Positions 1-5,334 of a stretch of DNA of 5,334 nucleotides are shown in pieces; positions within the stretch are counted from its first letter, which is position 1; the number at the start of each line of letters is the position of its first letter. The stretch comes from Crocinitomicaceae bacterium (lineage in GTDB: Bacteria > Bacteroidota > Bacteroidia > Flavobacteriales_D > Crocinitomicaceae), in the NCBI GenBank assembly GCA_013215515.1, contig JABSPC010000707.1:1-5334 (forward strand), written 5' to 3'. The notes under the pieces are model-generated. The model was not told where the DNA came from, searched no databases, and saw nothing but the letters and a program-made list of their open reading frames with translations. The position numbers and the translations under genes were made by a program.

Positions 1-153
1 GAATATATTGAAAAAGGAATCACCCCTCTAGCATATCTGGACACCGTAATATCAAAGATTTCTGCCCACACTAAAGGATTTACGAAACCTTTAAATCTAG
101 ATTTATATAGAGAAGATTCCAAGAACTATGAATTACAAGCTTTTGAGGTTTGA
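1..153 (+). CDS. C-terminal end of an unrecognised protein (5' end outside window)
   Basis: The frame is open from the first base to a TGA at 151-153, giving the last 50 residues, beginning EYIEKGITPLAYL and ending NYELQAFEV. The stretch is soluble in character, mixed charged and hydrophobic, with no membrane segment, cysteine motif or sorting signal. I do not recognise the family from this tail. It lies 47 bases upstream of the acyl-carrier-protein-like gene on the same strand, so the two may be co-transcribed; if so, this protein could act in the same acyl-transfer or biosynthetic setting, but that is only inference from position. The reading is supported by the uninterrupted frame and by the plausible composition, with normal codon use for an AT-rich genome. 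The real start and length cannot be seen. Confidence 0.6.
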   Translation, partial: EYIEKGITPLAYLDTVISKISAHTKGFTKPLNLDLYREDSKNYELQAFEV

Positions 154-163
154 ATCTCAAAGC
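139..163 (+). other. Bulged hairpin spanning the stop codon of the upstream gene
   Basis: GC(T)TTTGAG at 139-147 pairs with CTCAAAGC at 156-163, giving an 8-base-pair stem with one bulged T at 141 and an 8-base loop (148-155) that holds the TGA stop. No T-run follows, so it is not a classical Rho-independent terminator. It could stabilise an mRNA end, act as a processing site between the two genes, or be chance. No function is shown by the sequence. Confidence 0.35.
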
Positions 164-200
164 AAATAGGAAATGTTATTAATTTCATATCTTATTACAA

Positions 201-479
201 ATGAAAAGCACTACCGAATACGATGAAATTCGATACAGAGTTCAAAATATTATATGCTCTATAGTTGGTCCTACCGACACTGTCACTGTTATGGAGCGTG
301 AAATAATTAATGATCTCCATGCCAACCAACAGAAGGTTGTGAAAATCATTACTTCAGTTGAAATTCTTTTTTCTGTTTACATTTTGGATGATGAATTCAA
401 CAAGTTCACTACTGGGAATGATCTTGTTATTATCGTCAAAAGTAGAACGTCGGAGATTTTTTCAGCTGTCACTTATTAA
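201..479 (+). CDS. Acyl-carrier-protein-like protein lacking the phosphopantetheine serine
   Basis: A 92-residue protein. Residues 10 to about 80 align by eye, without any gap, to the E. coli AcpP sequence as I know it. IRYRVQNII matches IEERVKKII; NDLHAN matches EDLGAD; VEILFSVYILDDEFNKFTT matches the helix II-III region LEEEFDTEIPDEEAEKITT. The four-helix carrier fold is therefore likely. In functional ACPs the DSL motif carries 4'-phosphopantetheine on Ser; here the equivalent triplet is Asn42-Gln43-Gln44, so the attachment Ser is Gln43 (codon CAA at 327-329). Helix II, normally acidic and used to dock ACP synthase and acyl enzymes, carries Lys45 and Lys48 and few acids. It therefore probably cannot be converted to a holo-ACP and may be a structural or regulatory pseudo-carrier, or a degenerate gene. 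The ATG at 201 gives the family's usual length (about 80-95 residues). No strong Shine-Dalgarno site is seen, as is common in Bacteroidota. It may share an operon with the gene ending at 153. Confidence 0.65.
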   Translation: MKSTTEYDEIRYRVQNIICSIVGPTDTVTVMEREIINDLHANQQKVVKIITSVEILFSVYILDDEFNKFTTGNDLVIIVKSRTSEIFSAVTY

Positions 480-579
480 TTAACTCAAGTAGAACCTATA
501 GTGGTTGCCTTTACGCCATCAATCGCATTCGCGATCTATTGAAACACGTTTTATTTTAACATTGAACTTATTTTTATAC

Positions 580-1827
580 TTACAGAATTACAATAATCTC
601 TGTTGTTAATACCTCTTCACCTTCAAGTATGGTAAGAAAACAAGCTCCTTCTTTCAATGTAGATGCAGCTATAACAAGATCAGTATTAATGTCTTGGTAT
701 GACTTATTAAAAATAATCTTTCCAGATAAATTGGTTATCCGCACTTCAACTTTTTGAGAGAGCTTACATTTTATCTTAAAAATACCGTCTGATGGATTCG
801 GGTAAATAACAATGCTCCAATTTTCTGTTTCCCAGTAACCATCACGAACTGGCGAGTATTTGAATTCTCCATTACAATCAACTTGTTTCAATCTATAGTA
901 ATTGTGCCCCACTTCTGGGTTTCGATCCACAAATGAATAATCCAAGCTTTCATTACTCGTTCCATGGCCTCCTACTACTCCTATTACAAAAAATGAATTC
1001 TCATCAATCGATCGTTCAATAATAAATTTATCATTATTGATTTCAGAAGCAGTATTCCAGCTCAGTACGTTTGTTTTTTCTTCAGAATCCACACCGAAAC
1101 CGGTCAATTCCACAGGCAATGAAACATCCAGTTCAACCGAAATATCATCGAAATAATAATAAGCCCTTCCTACTCCAGAATTAACTCCTGCCCAACCTGT
1201 AGGCAGGTTTGTTAAAGCAACTGGGATAAAATTTCCGAGGATCATAAATTGTTCGCCGCCGGCTGCGATGAAACTCTGCGTGAGCGTTACCCAATTGACC
1301 GTATCATTAAAAGTTCCACTATAGGTAATTTGCGGAGAAAAGGTCAATTGCGCATTTGTTCCTGTATTGACCTGAGTATTCGAAAAATAAACGCCCAATT
1401 TCCCTAAATAATGATCGCAATTATCGGCCAGTGAAATATTAATAGAAACGATATACGTTTCTCCCGACACTAGAGGAGATGAAAGTTGATTCTGTAGAAA
1501 TTCAATTGGAGCCGTACTTGGGTCGGGGGCCCATGCAATCATACCTCCGTATCCCAATCCAGTCAAGGGAAATTGATATCCCACGGAAATGGTATTATCA
1601 GGAACATCAAGAATTGGAAATGCACTACAACTATGAAACAAATCGCTGCTTGCCATTGAAGGTTGCGTCCAGTTAGTTACACCATTTGAATTAATCCCAA
1701 CAGGGAAACTTGGACAAACCAAATATGTTTCGAAACTTGGGTTTACAATCAAATTTTGACTAAAAGCAACAATAGAAAAAAATGGAGACAATAAAATTGT
1801 AAATATAAGAAGGGCTTTATTTTCCAT
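580..1827 (-). CDS. T9SS-secreted surface protein with jelly-roll and FnIII-like domains
   Basis: A 415-residue protein of unknown ligand, exported by Sec and then by the type IX system. From the chosen Met: signal peptide at about 1-23 (MENKAL, a hydrophobic core, then AFSQN). Next comes a domain at about 25-233 opening with NLIVNPSFE and ending YYYFDDISVEL, a jelly-roll-like, possibly carbohydrate-binding module frequent in Bacteroidota surface proteins. A fibronectin-III-like domain follows at about 237-326, with the stereotyped LPVELTGF, WNTASEINNDKFIIERS and YYRLKQVD signatures. A T9SS type A sorting domain (TIGR04183-like) occupies about 341-415, with IYPNPSDGIFKI and the ISGK-like NLSGK motif. 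No catalytic motif is visible, so a binding or adhesive role is inferred. The frame also has an upstream ATG at 1870-1872 adding 15 residues, but that would bury the signal peptide behind a polar stretch, so the Met at 1825-1827 is preferred. It converges on the ACP-like gene, 100 bases away, and diverges from the decayed propeller gene. Confidence 0.85.
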   Translation of the reverse strand: MENKALLIFTILLSPFFSIVAFSQNLIVNPSFETYLVCPSFPVGINSNGVTNWTQPSMASSDLFHSCSAFPILDVPDNTISVGYQFPLTGLGYGGMIAWAPDPSTAPIEFLQNQLSSPLVSGETYIVSINISLADNCDHYLGKLGVYFSNTQVNTGTNAQLTFSPQITYSGTFNDTVNWVTLTQSFIAAGGEQFMILGNFIPVALTNLPTGWAGVNSGVGRAYYYFDDISVELDVSLPVELTGFGVDSEEKTNVLSWNTASEINNDKFIIERSIDENSFFVIGVVGGHGTSNESLDYSFVDRNPEVGHNYYRLKQVDCNGEFKYSPVRDGYWETENWSIVIYPNPSDGIFKIKCKLSQKVEVRITNLSGKIIFNKSYQDINTDLVIAASTLKEGACFLTILEGEEVLTTEIIVIL

Positions 1828-1851
1828 AAATTTGTACGTTATAGTATTTTG

Positions 1852-1887
1852 CAATTTTAGGCATACTTTCACCTTGTATAAAACAAA
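1852..1887 (-). promoter_or_regulatory. Weak candidate promoter for the minus-strand surface protein gene
   Basis: Read on the minus strand, TTTG (1887-1884) is followed after 24 bases by TAAAATTG (1859-1852), which matches the Bacteroidota -7 consensus TAnnTTTG at all but one fixed position. The spacer is a little longer than the usual 19-21 bases, so support is weak. If used, transcription would start near 1846, about 20 bases before the Met at 1827 and downstream of the alternative Met at 1872, which fits the shorter start. Confidence 0.22.
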
Positions 1888-2106
1888 AAAATGAAATTTA
1901 TATATTGTATTAATACATATAAAAGACTCGTATCTTATTTATTAATAGCGAAATCTTGTTTATTTATATACCCTGTGGATTACTAACATTAACGTCTCTT
2001 GTTAGAAGTGTGAAAAAAACTGAGAGAAAATTAAATGCACTAAGTATAACGCACCTCGAAGCCTCCTCACTTTGAACCCCATTATGGTACAGTTTGGGTA
2101 TTTGCA

Positions 2107-2124
2107 TACCGATAGCTATTGGTA
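2107..2124. repeat. 18-base near-perfect palindrome TACCGATAGCTATTGGTA
   Basis: The arms TACC/GGTA enclose the perfect octamer ATAGCTAT (2112-2119). The only imperfect pair is G2111 with T2120, which would still pair as G-U in RNA. As RNA it folds to a 7-pair stem with an AGCT loop. The core resembles the CCGATAGCTATCGG type of palindrome that I recall as common between genes in Flavobacteria, but I cannot confirm this here. It sits about 60 bases before the decayed propeller gene's start. Roles could be a protein-binding site, an old terminator from a lost gene, or a dispersed repeat copy. Confidence 0.45.
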
Positions 2125-2153
2125 CCCGGAATATCTCCTAACCGTATAATAAT

Positions 2154-2161
2154 TATCTTTG
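2154..2161 (+). promoter_or_regulatory. Bacteroidota-type -7 box upstream of the decayed propeller gene
   Basis: TATCTTTG matches the primary sigma factor consensus TAnnTTTG of Bacteroidota at every fixed position. It lies 25 bases before the ATG at 2187, a normal leader length. No TTG -33 element is seen at the expected 19-21 base spacing; the nearest TTG (2119-2121) is too far. The promoter may be an intact remnant in front of a broken gene. Confidence 0.4.
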
Positions 2162-2186
2162 TTCCATAATCAAGAAACTGCATCCG

Positions 2187-3393
2187 ATGAAAAATAGTAC
2201 CACACTTATTATCTGCCTTTTATTCGCAACCTTTAGTTTTCTCAAACGAATCAATTAATTGTTGGTGCTAATAATAATGGAGCCATCATGTCCTGCTTGT
2301 TAGATTGGACCTTCACCAATTGAAGTGGCTACAGGCTCATCATACCAGCCTTTTTACAATGGTGTTTATAATTCTACAGACGGTAAGGTTTATATGTCTT
2401 AGTATTATGGCATTTACTCGATGGATGTTGACGGAAGCAATTTTACAACATTGTACAGCTATCCTTTAGGAGGAATGGGCGATGGGATTGATGTTGATGA
2501 ATCGAATGAACACATTTATTTTACAAACACTCAGACCGATTCCATTTACAGAATGGATTTAAACGGTTCGAACTTAACAGAAATCTATGGAGACCCGGCG
2601 AGCTTTGATTATTTAGGAGATGTTAAAATTGACCTTAGCAATGGTCATATTTATTTCAGTGAATGGAATGTGGGAGTCACAGGAATATTCAGAGTTGACA
2701 TCAATGGAACTAATGAAGTAACCATTCTAGCTGGTTCAGATGCAAAAAACATGAAATTGGACTTGGTACACAGGTGCATTTACCTGGTTGATAATCTATT
2801 GATTAAACACTGTATCTTAGACAGAAGTGCTGACACCACTATACTAACGGGTTTTCAACCAGGCGGAATAGAATTCGATATTGCACACAACATTTTGTAC
2901 ACAACGGACATGTCAAATGATAAAGTGATTTCATCTGATTTAACCGGAGGGAATATTCAAGAATTGGTTCTAGCCAAGGATATCACTATTGCAGGAGACC
3001 CTTTGGAGTCACCACAGGGACCAATATTGGTGTTTAATCCAGACGCATACACACCTGTTAATACTGGAACAACTACTCCCGTTACAATCATAGCTGATAC
3101 GACAGACCCAGACTACTCGTCCCAATGGCTGGACTGCAACAATGGATACGCCGTCTTGGTGAAACGGTACAGGATTAAACCCCTACAGTAAACGGAAGTT
3201 ACGCTGTTGAAGTAAACTAAAACTCATGTATTGATAGTTCTGACTGTGTTGTTATAAATTCTATTGGACTGAATGAATTTGGGAAGGTTAAGTGATTTCG
3301 ACGTATCCAAATCCATCCACGGGAAGAGTACATATTGATTTTTCTCAATTCCAAATCTAGCGACAAGAGGTCTTCGTAGCAGTCATTCGTACC
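2187..3393 (+). pseudogene. Decayed T9SS-secreted YWTD-like beta-propeller protein
   Basis: One ancestral secreted protein can be followed through three frames. The ATG at 2187 opens a signal peptide (MKNSTTLIICLLFATFSF). A one-base loss near 2237-2240 moves the frame to SQTNQLIVGANNNGAIM, and a one-base gain near 2306 restores it to GPSPIEVATGSSYQPFYNG. A TAG at 2400-2402 then interrupts. From about 2403 to 3154 the frame is open and encodes repeated propeller blades such as HIYFTNTQTDSIYRMDLNGS and HIYFSEWNVGVTGIFRVDING, like LDL-receptor YWTD or NHL blades. A WLDCNNGYAV module follows, then a frameshift near 3153, TAA at 3176-3178, GSYAVEVN, TAA at 3218-3220, CIDSSDC, and TGA with a frameshift at about 3293-3295. 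Last comes a sorting-domain start, TYPNPSTGRVHIDFSQFQ, a TAG at 3358-3360, QEVFVAV, and then the homology stops. The longest intact frame (ATG 2421 to TAA 3191) lacks both the signal peptide and the sorting domain, so any product would not be secreted. Four stops are not explained by indel errors, so decay is real. Confidence 0.85.
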
Positions 3394-4848
3394 TTATTCT
3401 AGAATCAATCGTTTGTGCAGAAGTGTATCGTTTAACTGAACGACTACTAAGTATATTCCCTTATCGATTCCTTGCATATTAATCACACTGGTATTGCCAA
3501 AAAATGAATCTTCAAGAATTAATTTCCCTGCCGTTGAGTAAATGAATGTTTGATGCTCACCTATAGCAGATTCCGTCAATCGAATTTCTATTTTACCTGA
3601 AGAAGGATTCGGATAAATCTCAAAGTCATTTGAAGTGAATTCTTCGAGGCCTGCAAATCCAACAAAAGAGCAAGCCGATGTATCAATACAACCTGAGGTA
3701 TTAAGTTGAACGGCATAGCTACCACTTTGAGAAGCAATGAATGATTGACTATTTGGCCATGGAACAACTTGATAGTTATTATCGCAGTCAAGCCAAACAT
3801 AAGAATCCGCTAATCCATATACGGCGGTCAATAAGGAGTCATTTTGAGTTACAGAAACATCTGGAACATGTACGTCAATTGAAGTAACTATTGTGCTATC
3901 GCAACCAATCATGGTAATCAAATAGCTCGTTTGATTCATAGGAGAAGTTATTCCCGTAACGGTTGAACCGTCAGGAAATGTATAATCTTCATTCTCACAA
4001 ATGGTAATGCTATCGGATAAATTATAAGATGGTGTAACAATGACATCAAAAGTATCCTGACATTGTAAATTAGACAGGCCATCATAAACATAGGCTATGT
4101 AAGATTGGTTTGATGTAGGATTGTCACATATAGCTGTAGAATTGAGAGTGCCTGTACTCCAATTAATAACCGGTTGGTTGCAATTTAAATCTACAACGAT
4201 GTTGTCTAATCCCCAATTATCAAAGTTAGCTGAAGGAGTAATATCTTGCTGCCAGTGAAACATAGTATAAGTGGTCATTGCTCCTGGTGGAATAGGCACA
4301 GAATAGCACTCCCATGTTGTATACGCGTTTGTAACTAGGTCTGGTGTGTACACTTCAATGTCTATCCAAACCATTCCTCCATCATTACTATATCTGAGAT
4401 GTATTGATTCACCTACCTGATCCGGACCATCGCATGGTGCAGCTAGCCCCTGAACACCCATTACCATTTCAAAATTTATAGTCCCCCCACACGACACATC
4501 AGTTGAGGCTGTACTAACATGTGGATAATTAGGGCCTGTTGCAGCAGATGACCAATAATAATTTGTTCCGCTTAAACTTGGCAAGCATGGCGATCCAAAA
4601 TTTGGAGTTCCCGACATATACCATCCCAGTGGAAGCGCATTTATGTTAAAATCGAAAGCCTGACCAATAGTAGACAATGTGGCGTTTGCAGTCAAACAAA
4701 AAGTATCTCCTTGGCAAATTGTTTCGGAATTGGAAACATACGATTGACAAAAAGATGTACTGTCAACCGAAAAGTTCAGGGAACAATTTTGAGCGCTAGA
4801 GCTCATGAAAGCAAATAAAACGGAGACAGTAAGTAGGTATTTAATCAT
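3394..4848 (-). CDS. T9SS-secreted protein with a reelin-like jelly-roll domain
   Basis: A 484-residue protein, Sec-exported and then sorted by the type IX system; the ligand is unknown. The signal peptide is at 1-19 (MIKYLLTVSVLFAF...SSAQ), with Gln20 the likely first mature residue, which supports the ATG at 4846-4848. After a short Cys-containing linker (ICQGDTFCL, 44-52), residues about 66-220 look like a reelin subrepeat: FDFNINALPLGW, CGGTINFEMV, SIHLRYSNDGGMVWIDIEV, FHWQQD and FDNWGLDNIVVD occur in the family's order. Residues about 222-329 hold Ig-like repeats including CENEDYTFPDGS and GCDSTIV. Residues about 330-395 hold the WLDC ... GSYAV ... CIDTSAC module that also occurs in the decayed neighbour. 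A T9SS type A sorting domain spans about 410-484 (FEIYPNPSSGKIEIRL, STAGKLI, and a basic KRLILE end). No enzyme motif is seen; an adhesive or binding role is inferred. Its stop codon directly abuts the pseudogene end with no room for a terminator, and an IS element begins about 90 bases upstream of its start. Confidence 0.87.
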   Translation of the reverse strand: MIKYLLTVSVLFAFMSSSAQNCSLNFSVDSTSFCQSYVSNSETICQGDTFCLTANATLSTIGQAFDFNINALPLGWYMSGTPNFGSPCLPSLSGTNYYWSSAATGPNYPHVSTASTDVSCGGTINFEMVMGVQGLAAPCDGPDQVGESIHLRYSNDGGMVWIDIEVYTPDLVTNAYTTWECYSVPIPPGAMTTYTMFHWQQDITPSANFDNWGLDNIVVDLNCNQPVINWSTGTLNSTAICDNPTSNQSYIAYVYDGLSNLQCQDTFDVIVTPSYNLSDSITICENEDYTFPDGSTVTGITSPMNQTSYLITMIGCDSTIVTSIDVHVPDVSVTQNDSLLTAVYGLADSYVWLDCDNNYQVVPWPNSQSFIASQSGSYAVQLNTSGCIDTSACSFVGFAGLEEFTSNDFEIYPNPSSGKIEIRLTESAIGEHQTFIYSTAGKLILEDSFFGNTSVINMQGIDKGIYLVVVQLNDTLLHKRLILE

Positions 4849-4965
4849 CTAATTTGGTGTAGTAGTTTCTTCTGCGCGCAAGGTATTCAATTTTTCGTAA
4901 TTCATCTAAAGTAAACCTCTATTAACAGAATAAGTTTATAGGGTTACCCCCTTTAAATCTCAAGA

Positions 4966-4980
4966 CGTAAATTATTTACG
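4966..4980. repeat. Palindrome CGTAAAT-T-ATTTACG
   Basis: Perfect 7-base inverted arms surround a single central T. It lies within the likely IS left end, about 70-85 bases before the transposase frame. It could be a protein-binding site (transposase or regulator) or a weak RNA hairpin; its AT-rich core makes chance a real alternative. Confidence 0.4.
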
Positions 4981-4994
4981 AGGTGATGATGTTT

Positions 4995-5011
4995 CTTTGT
5001 TTAAAACAAAG
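4995..5011. repeat. Palindrome CTTTGTTT-A-AAACAAAG
   Basis: Perfect 8-base inverted arms surround a single central A. In RNA the stem can extend by two G-U pairs and one A-U pair outward (4992-4994 with 5012-5014). It starts 14 bases after the previous palindrome. A hairpin just ahead of a transposase frame can limit read-through translation from outside promoters, but that role is only inferred. Confidence 0.4.
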
Positions 5012-5049
5012 GGAAAACTAAAATATTAAAGAGTTTATCGAGAAACTAA

Positions 5050-5334
5050 TTTAGAGCTAAATTTGGCACGCAAGAACAGTGCTTATCCTATTTAGCGGAC
5101 AAAAAATGGCAAGAAAGATATAGCTGTATAAAGTGTAATAACTTACTTTATTGTTCGGAAAAAAAGGCGTTGAATAGAAGATGTACCAAATGCGGATATG
5201 ATGAATCTCCAACTGCAAACACACTGTTTCATAAGCTGAAATTCGGGATTGAAAATGGGTTTGAAATGGCTTATGATATTACAACAAGTAAAAAGAGTGC
5301 CAATAGCATTTGGTTAGCAGAACGCCACGGAATA
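5050..5334 (+). pseudogene. IS1595-family transposase, 5'-damaged and cut by the window end
   Basis: The frame reads 95 codons without a stop to the window edge. It has an N-terminal helix (FGTQEQCLSYLADKKWQERY) and a zinc ribbon with CIKC (residues 26-29), Cys35 and CTKC (45-48). The family-typical SPTANTLFHKLKFGI (53-67) follows, then a helical region ending LAERHGI. This matches the zinc-ribbon part (PF12760-like) of ISXO2/IS1595 transposases; the catalytic domain would lie beyond the window. The frame is closed by a TAA at 5047-5049 and the first in-frame ATG is only at 5266, inside the conserved part. Upstream, the same frame reads ILKSLSRN from an ATA at 5023, and a neighbouring frame reads NIKEFIEKL from 5022. 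Either a start-codon loss plus a CAA-to-TAA change, or a frameshift near 5046-5052, would explain this. The element is therefore probably inactive unless it uses an unusual start. Being an IS1595-family member is more certain than being broken. Confidence 0.7.

Larger units (their letters stand above)
1828..2186. other. Divergent intergenic region without genes
   Basis: About 360 AT-rich bases lie between the start of the minus-strand surface protein and the start of the decayed plus-strand propeller gene. All frames are closed by frequent stops and I see no tRNA-like or riboswitch-like structure. It holds the candidate minus-strand promoter at about 1852-1887, a weak 6-base inverted repeat (CTAACA at 1983-1988, TGTTAG at 2000-2005), a small hairpin (GGTAT at 2097-2101, ATACC at 2106-2110), the near-palindrome at 2107-2124 and the plus-strand -7 box at 2154-2161. 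Promoters for both flanking genes are expected here. Confidence 0.6.
4941..5334 (+). mobile_element. Left part of an IS1595-family insertion sequence (right end outside window)
   Basis: The family call rests on the transposase zinc-ribbon frame at 5050-5334. The left boundary is a guess: GGGTTACCCCC at 4941-4951 is the first GC-rich, terminal-repeat-like sequence after the AT-rich leader of the reelin-like gene, and family members often begin with GG. IS1595 elements usually make 8-base target duplications; the right end is needed to test this. Between the candidate end and the transposase lie two palindromes (4966-4980 and 4995-5011). Confidence 0.45.

Noticed and set aside
522..535. Hairpin ATCGC-ATTC-GCGAT between two convergent genes, as a possible bidirectional terminator
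   Set aside because: The stem is only 5 pairs and neither strand has a T-run directly after it, so a terminator call is not supported.
1479..1676. Plus-strand open frame of 65 codons
   Set aside because: It lies entirely antisense to the well-supported surface protein, has no domain resemblance and no promoter or ribosome site; it is a shadow frame.
1828..1872. Upstream ATG (1872) as the start of the minus-strand surface protein
   Set aside because: It adds 15 mostly polar residues in front of a complete signal peptide and may lie upstream of the candidate transcription start.
1983..2005. Inverted repeat CTAACA ... TGTTAG
   Set aside because: Six-base arms with an 11-base loop in AT-rich DNA are expected by chance and no gene end lies next to it.
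2187..3393. Frameshifts in the propeller gene as pure sequencing errors
   Set aside because: Four in-frame stops come from substitutions and the sorting domain is truncated, while both flanking cargo genes are intact; indel error alone cannot explain this.
3588..3800. Minus-strand open frame of 70 codons
   Set aside because: It overlaps the reelin-like protein gene on the same strand in another frame, where the main frame has clear linker and sorting-domain motifs.
1..5334. CRISPR array, tRNA, rRNA, toxin-antitoxin or other defence system
   Set aside because: No spaced direct repeats, cloverleaf, rRNA-like sequence or nuclease/effector motif was seen on either strand.

Overview
The window looks like a chromosomal piece of a Bacteroidota bacterium, most likely a marine or freshwater Flavobacteriales of the Crocinitomicaceae/Fluviicola kind. 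This rests on low GC content, three large secreted proteins with type IX secretion (T9SS) type A C-terminal sorting domains, the Bacteroidota-style promoter box TAnnTTTG in place of clear Shine-Dalgarno sites, and a particular 'WLDCNNGY ... GSYAV ... CIDTSxC' module that I associate with that group. The taxonomic call is inference.

Layout from left to right. (1) Bases 1-479, plus strand: the last 50 codons of an unrecognised gene, then a 92-residue protein that aligns without gaps to acyl carrier protein but has Gln where the phosphopantetheine-bearing Ser should be. A bulged hairpin spans the stop codon of the first gene. (2) Bases 580-1827, minus strand: an intact secreted protein with a signal peptide, a jelly-roll-like N-terminal domain, a fibronectin-III-like domain and a T9SS sorting domain. 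(3) Bases 1828-2186: a divergent intergenic region of about 360 bases with a near-perfect 18-base palindrome and a good -7 promoter box. (4) Bases 2187-3393, plus strand: a decayed T9SS-secreted beta-propeller (YWTD-like) gene with about four frameshifts, four clear in-frame stops and a truncated sorting domain. (5) Bases 3394-4848, minus strand: an intact T9SS-secreted protein with a reelin-like jelly-roll domain, running tail-to-tail into the pseudogene with no spacer. (6) Bases about 4941-5334: the left part of an IS1595-family insertion sequence. It has two palindromes, then a zinc-ribbon transposase reading frame whose 5' end is damaged and which leaves the window.

How the genes work together: the three cargo genes share only the secretion route (Sec export, then T9SS sorting to the outer surface or medium). 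They have different ectodomains and show no sign of forming one operon or complex. The region reads as accessory surface-protein territory under decay and IS insertion. I see no CRISPR array, tRNA, rRNA, toxin-antitoxin pair or defence system. The most unusual single item is the acyl-carrier-protein-like protein that lacks its attachment serine.
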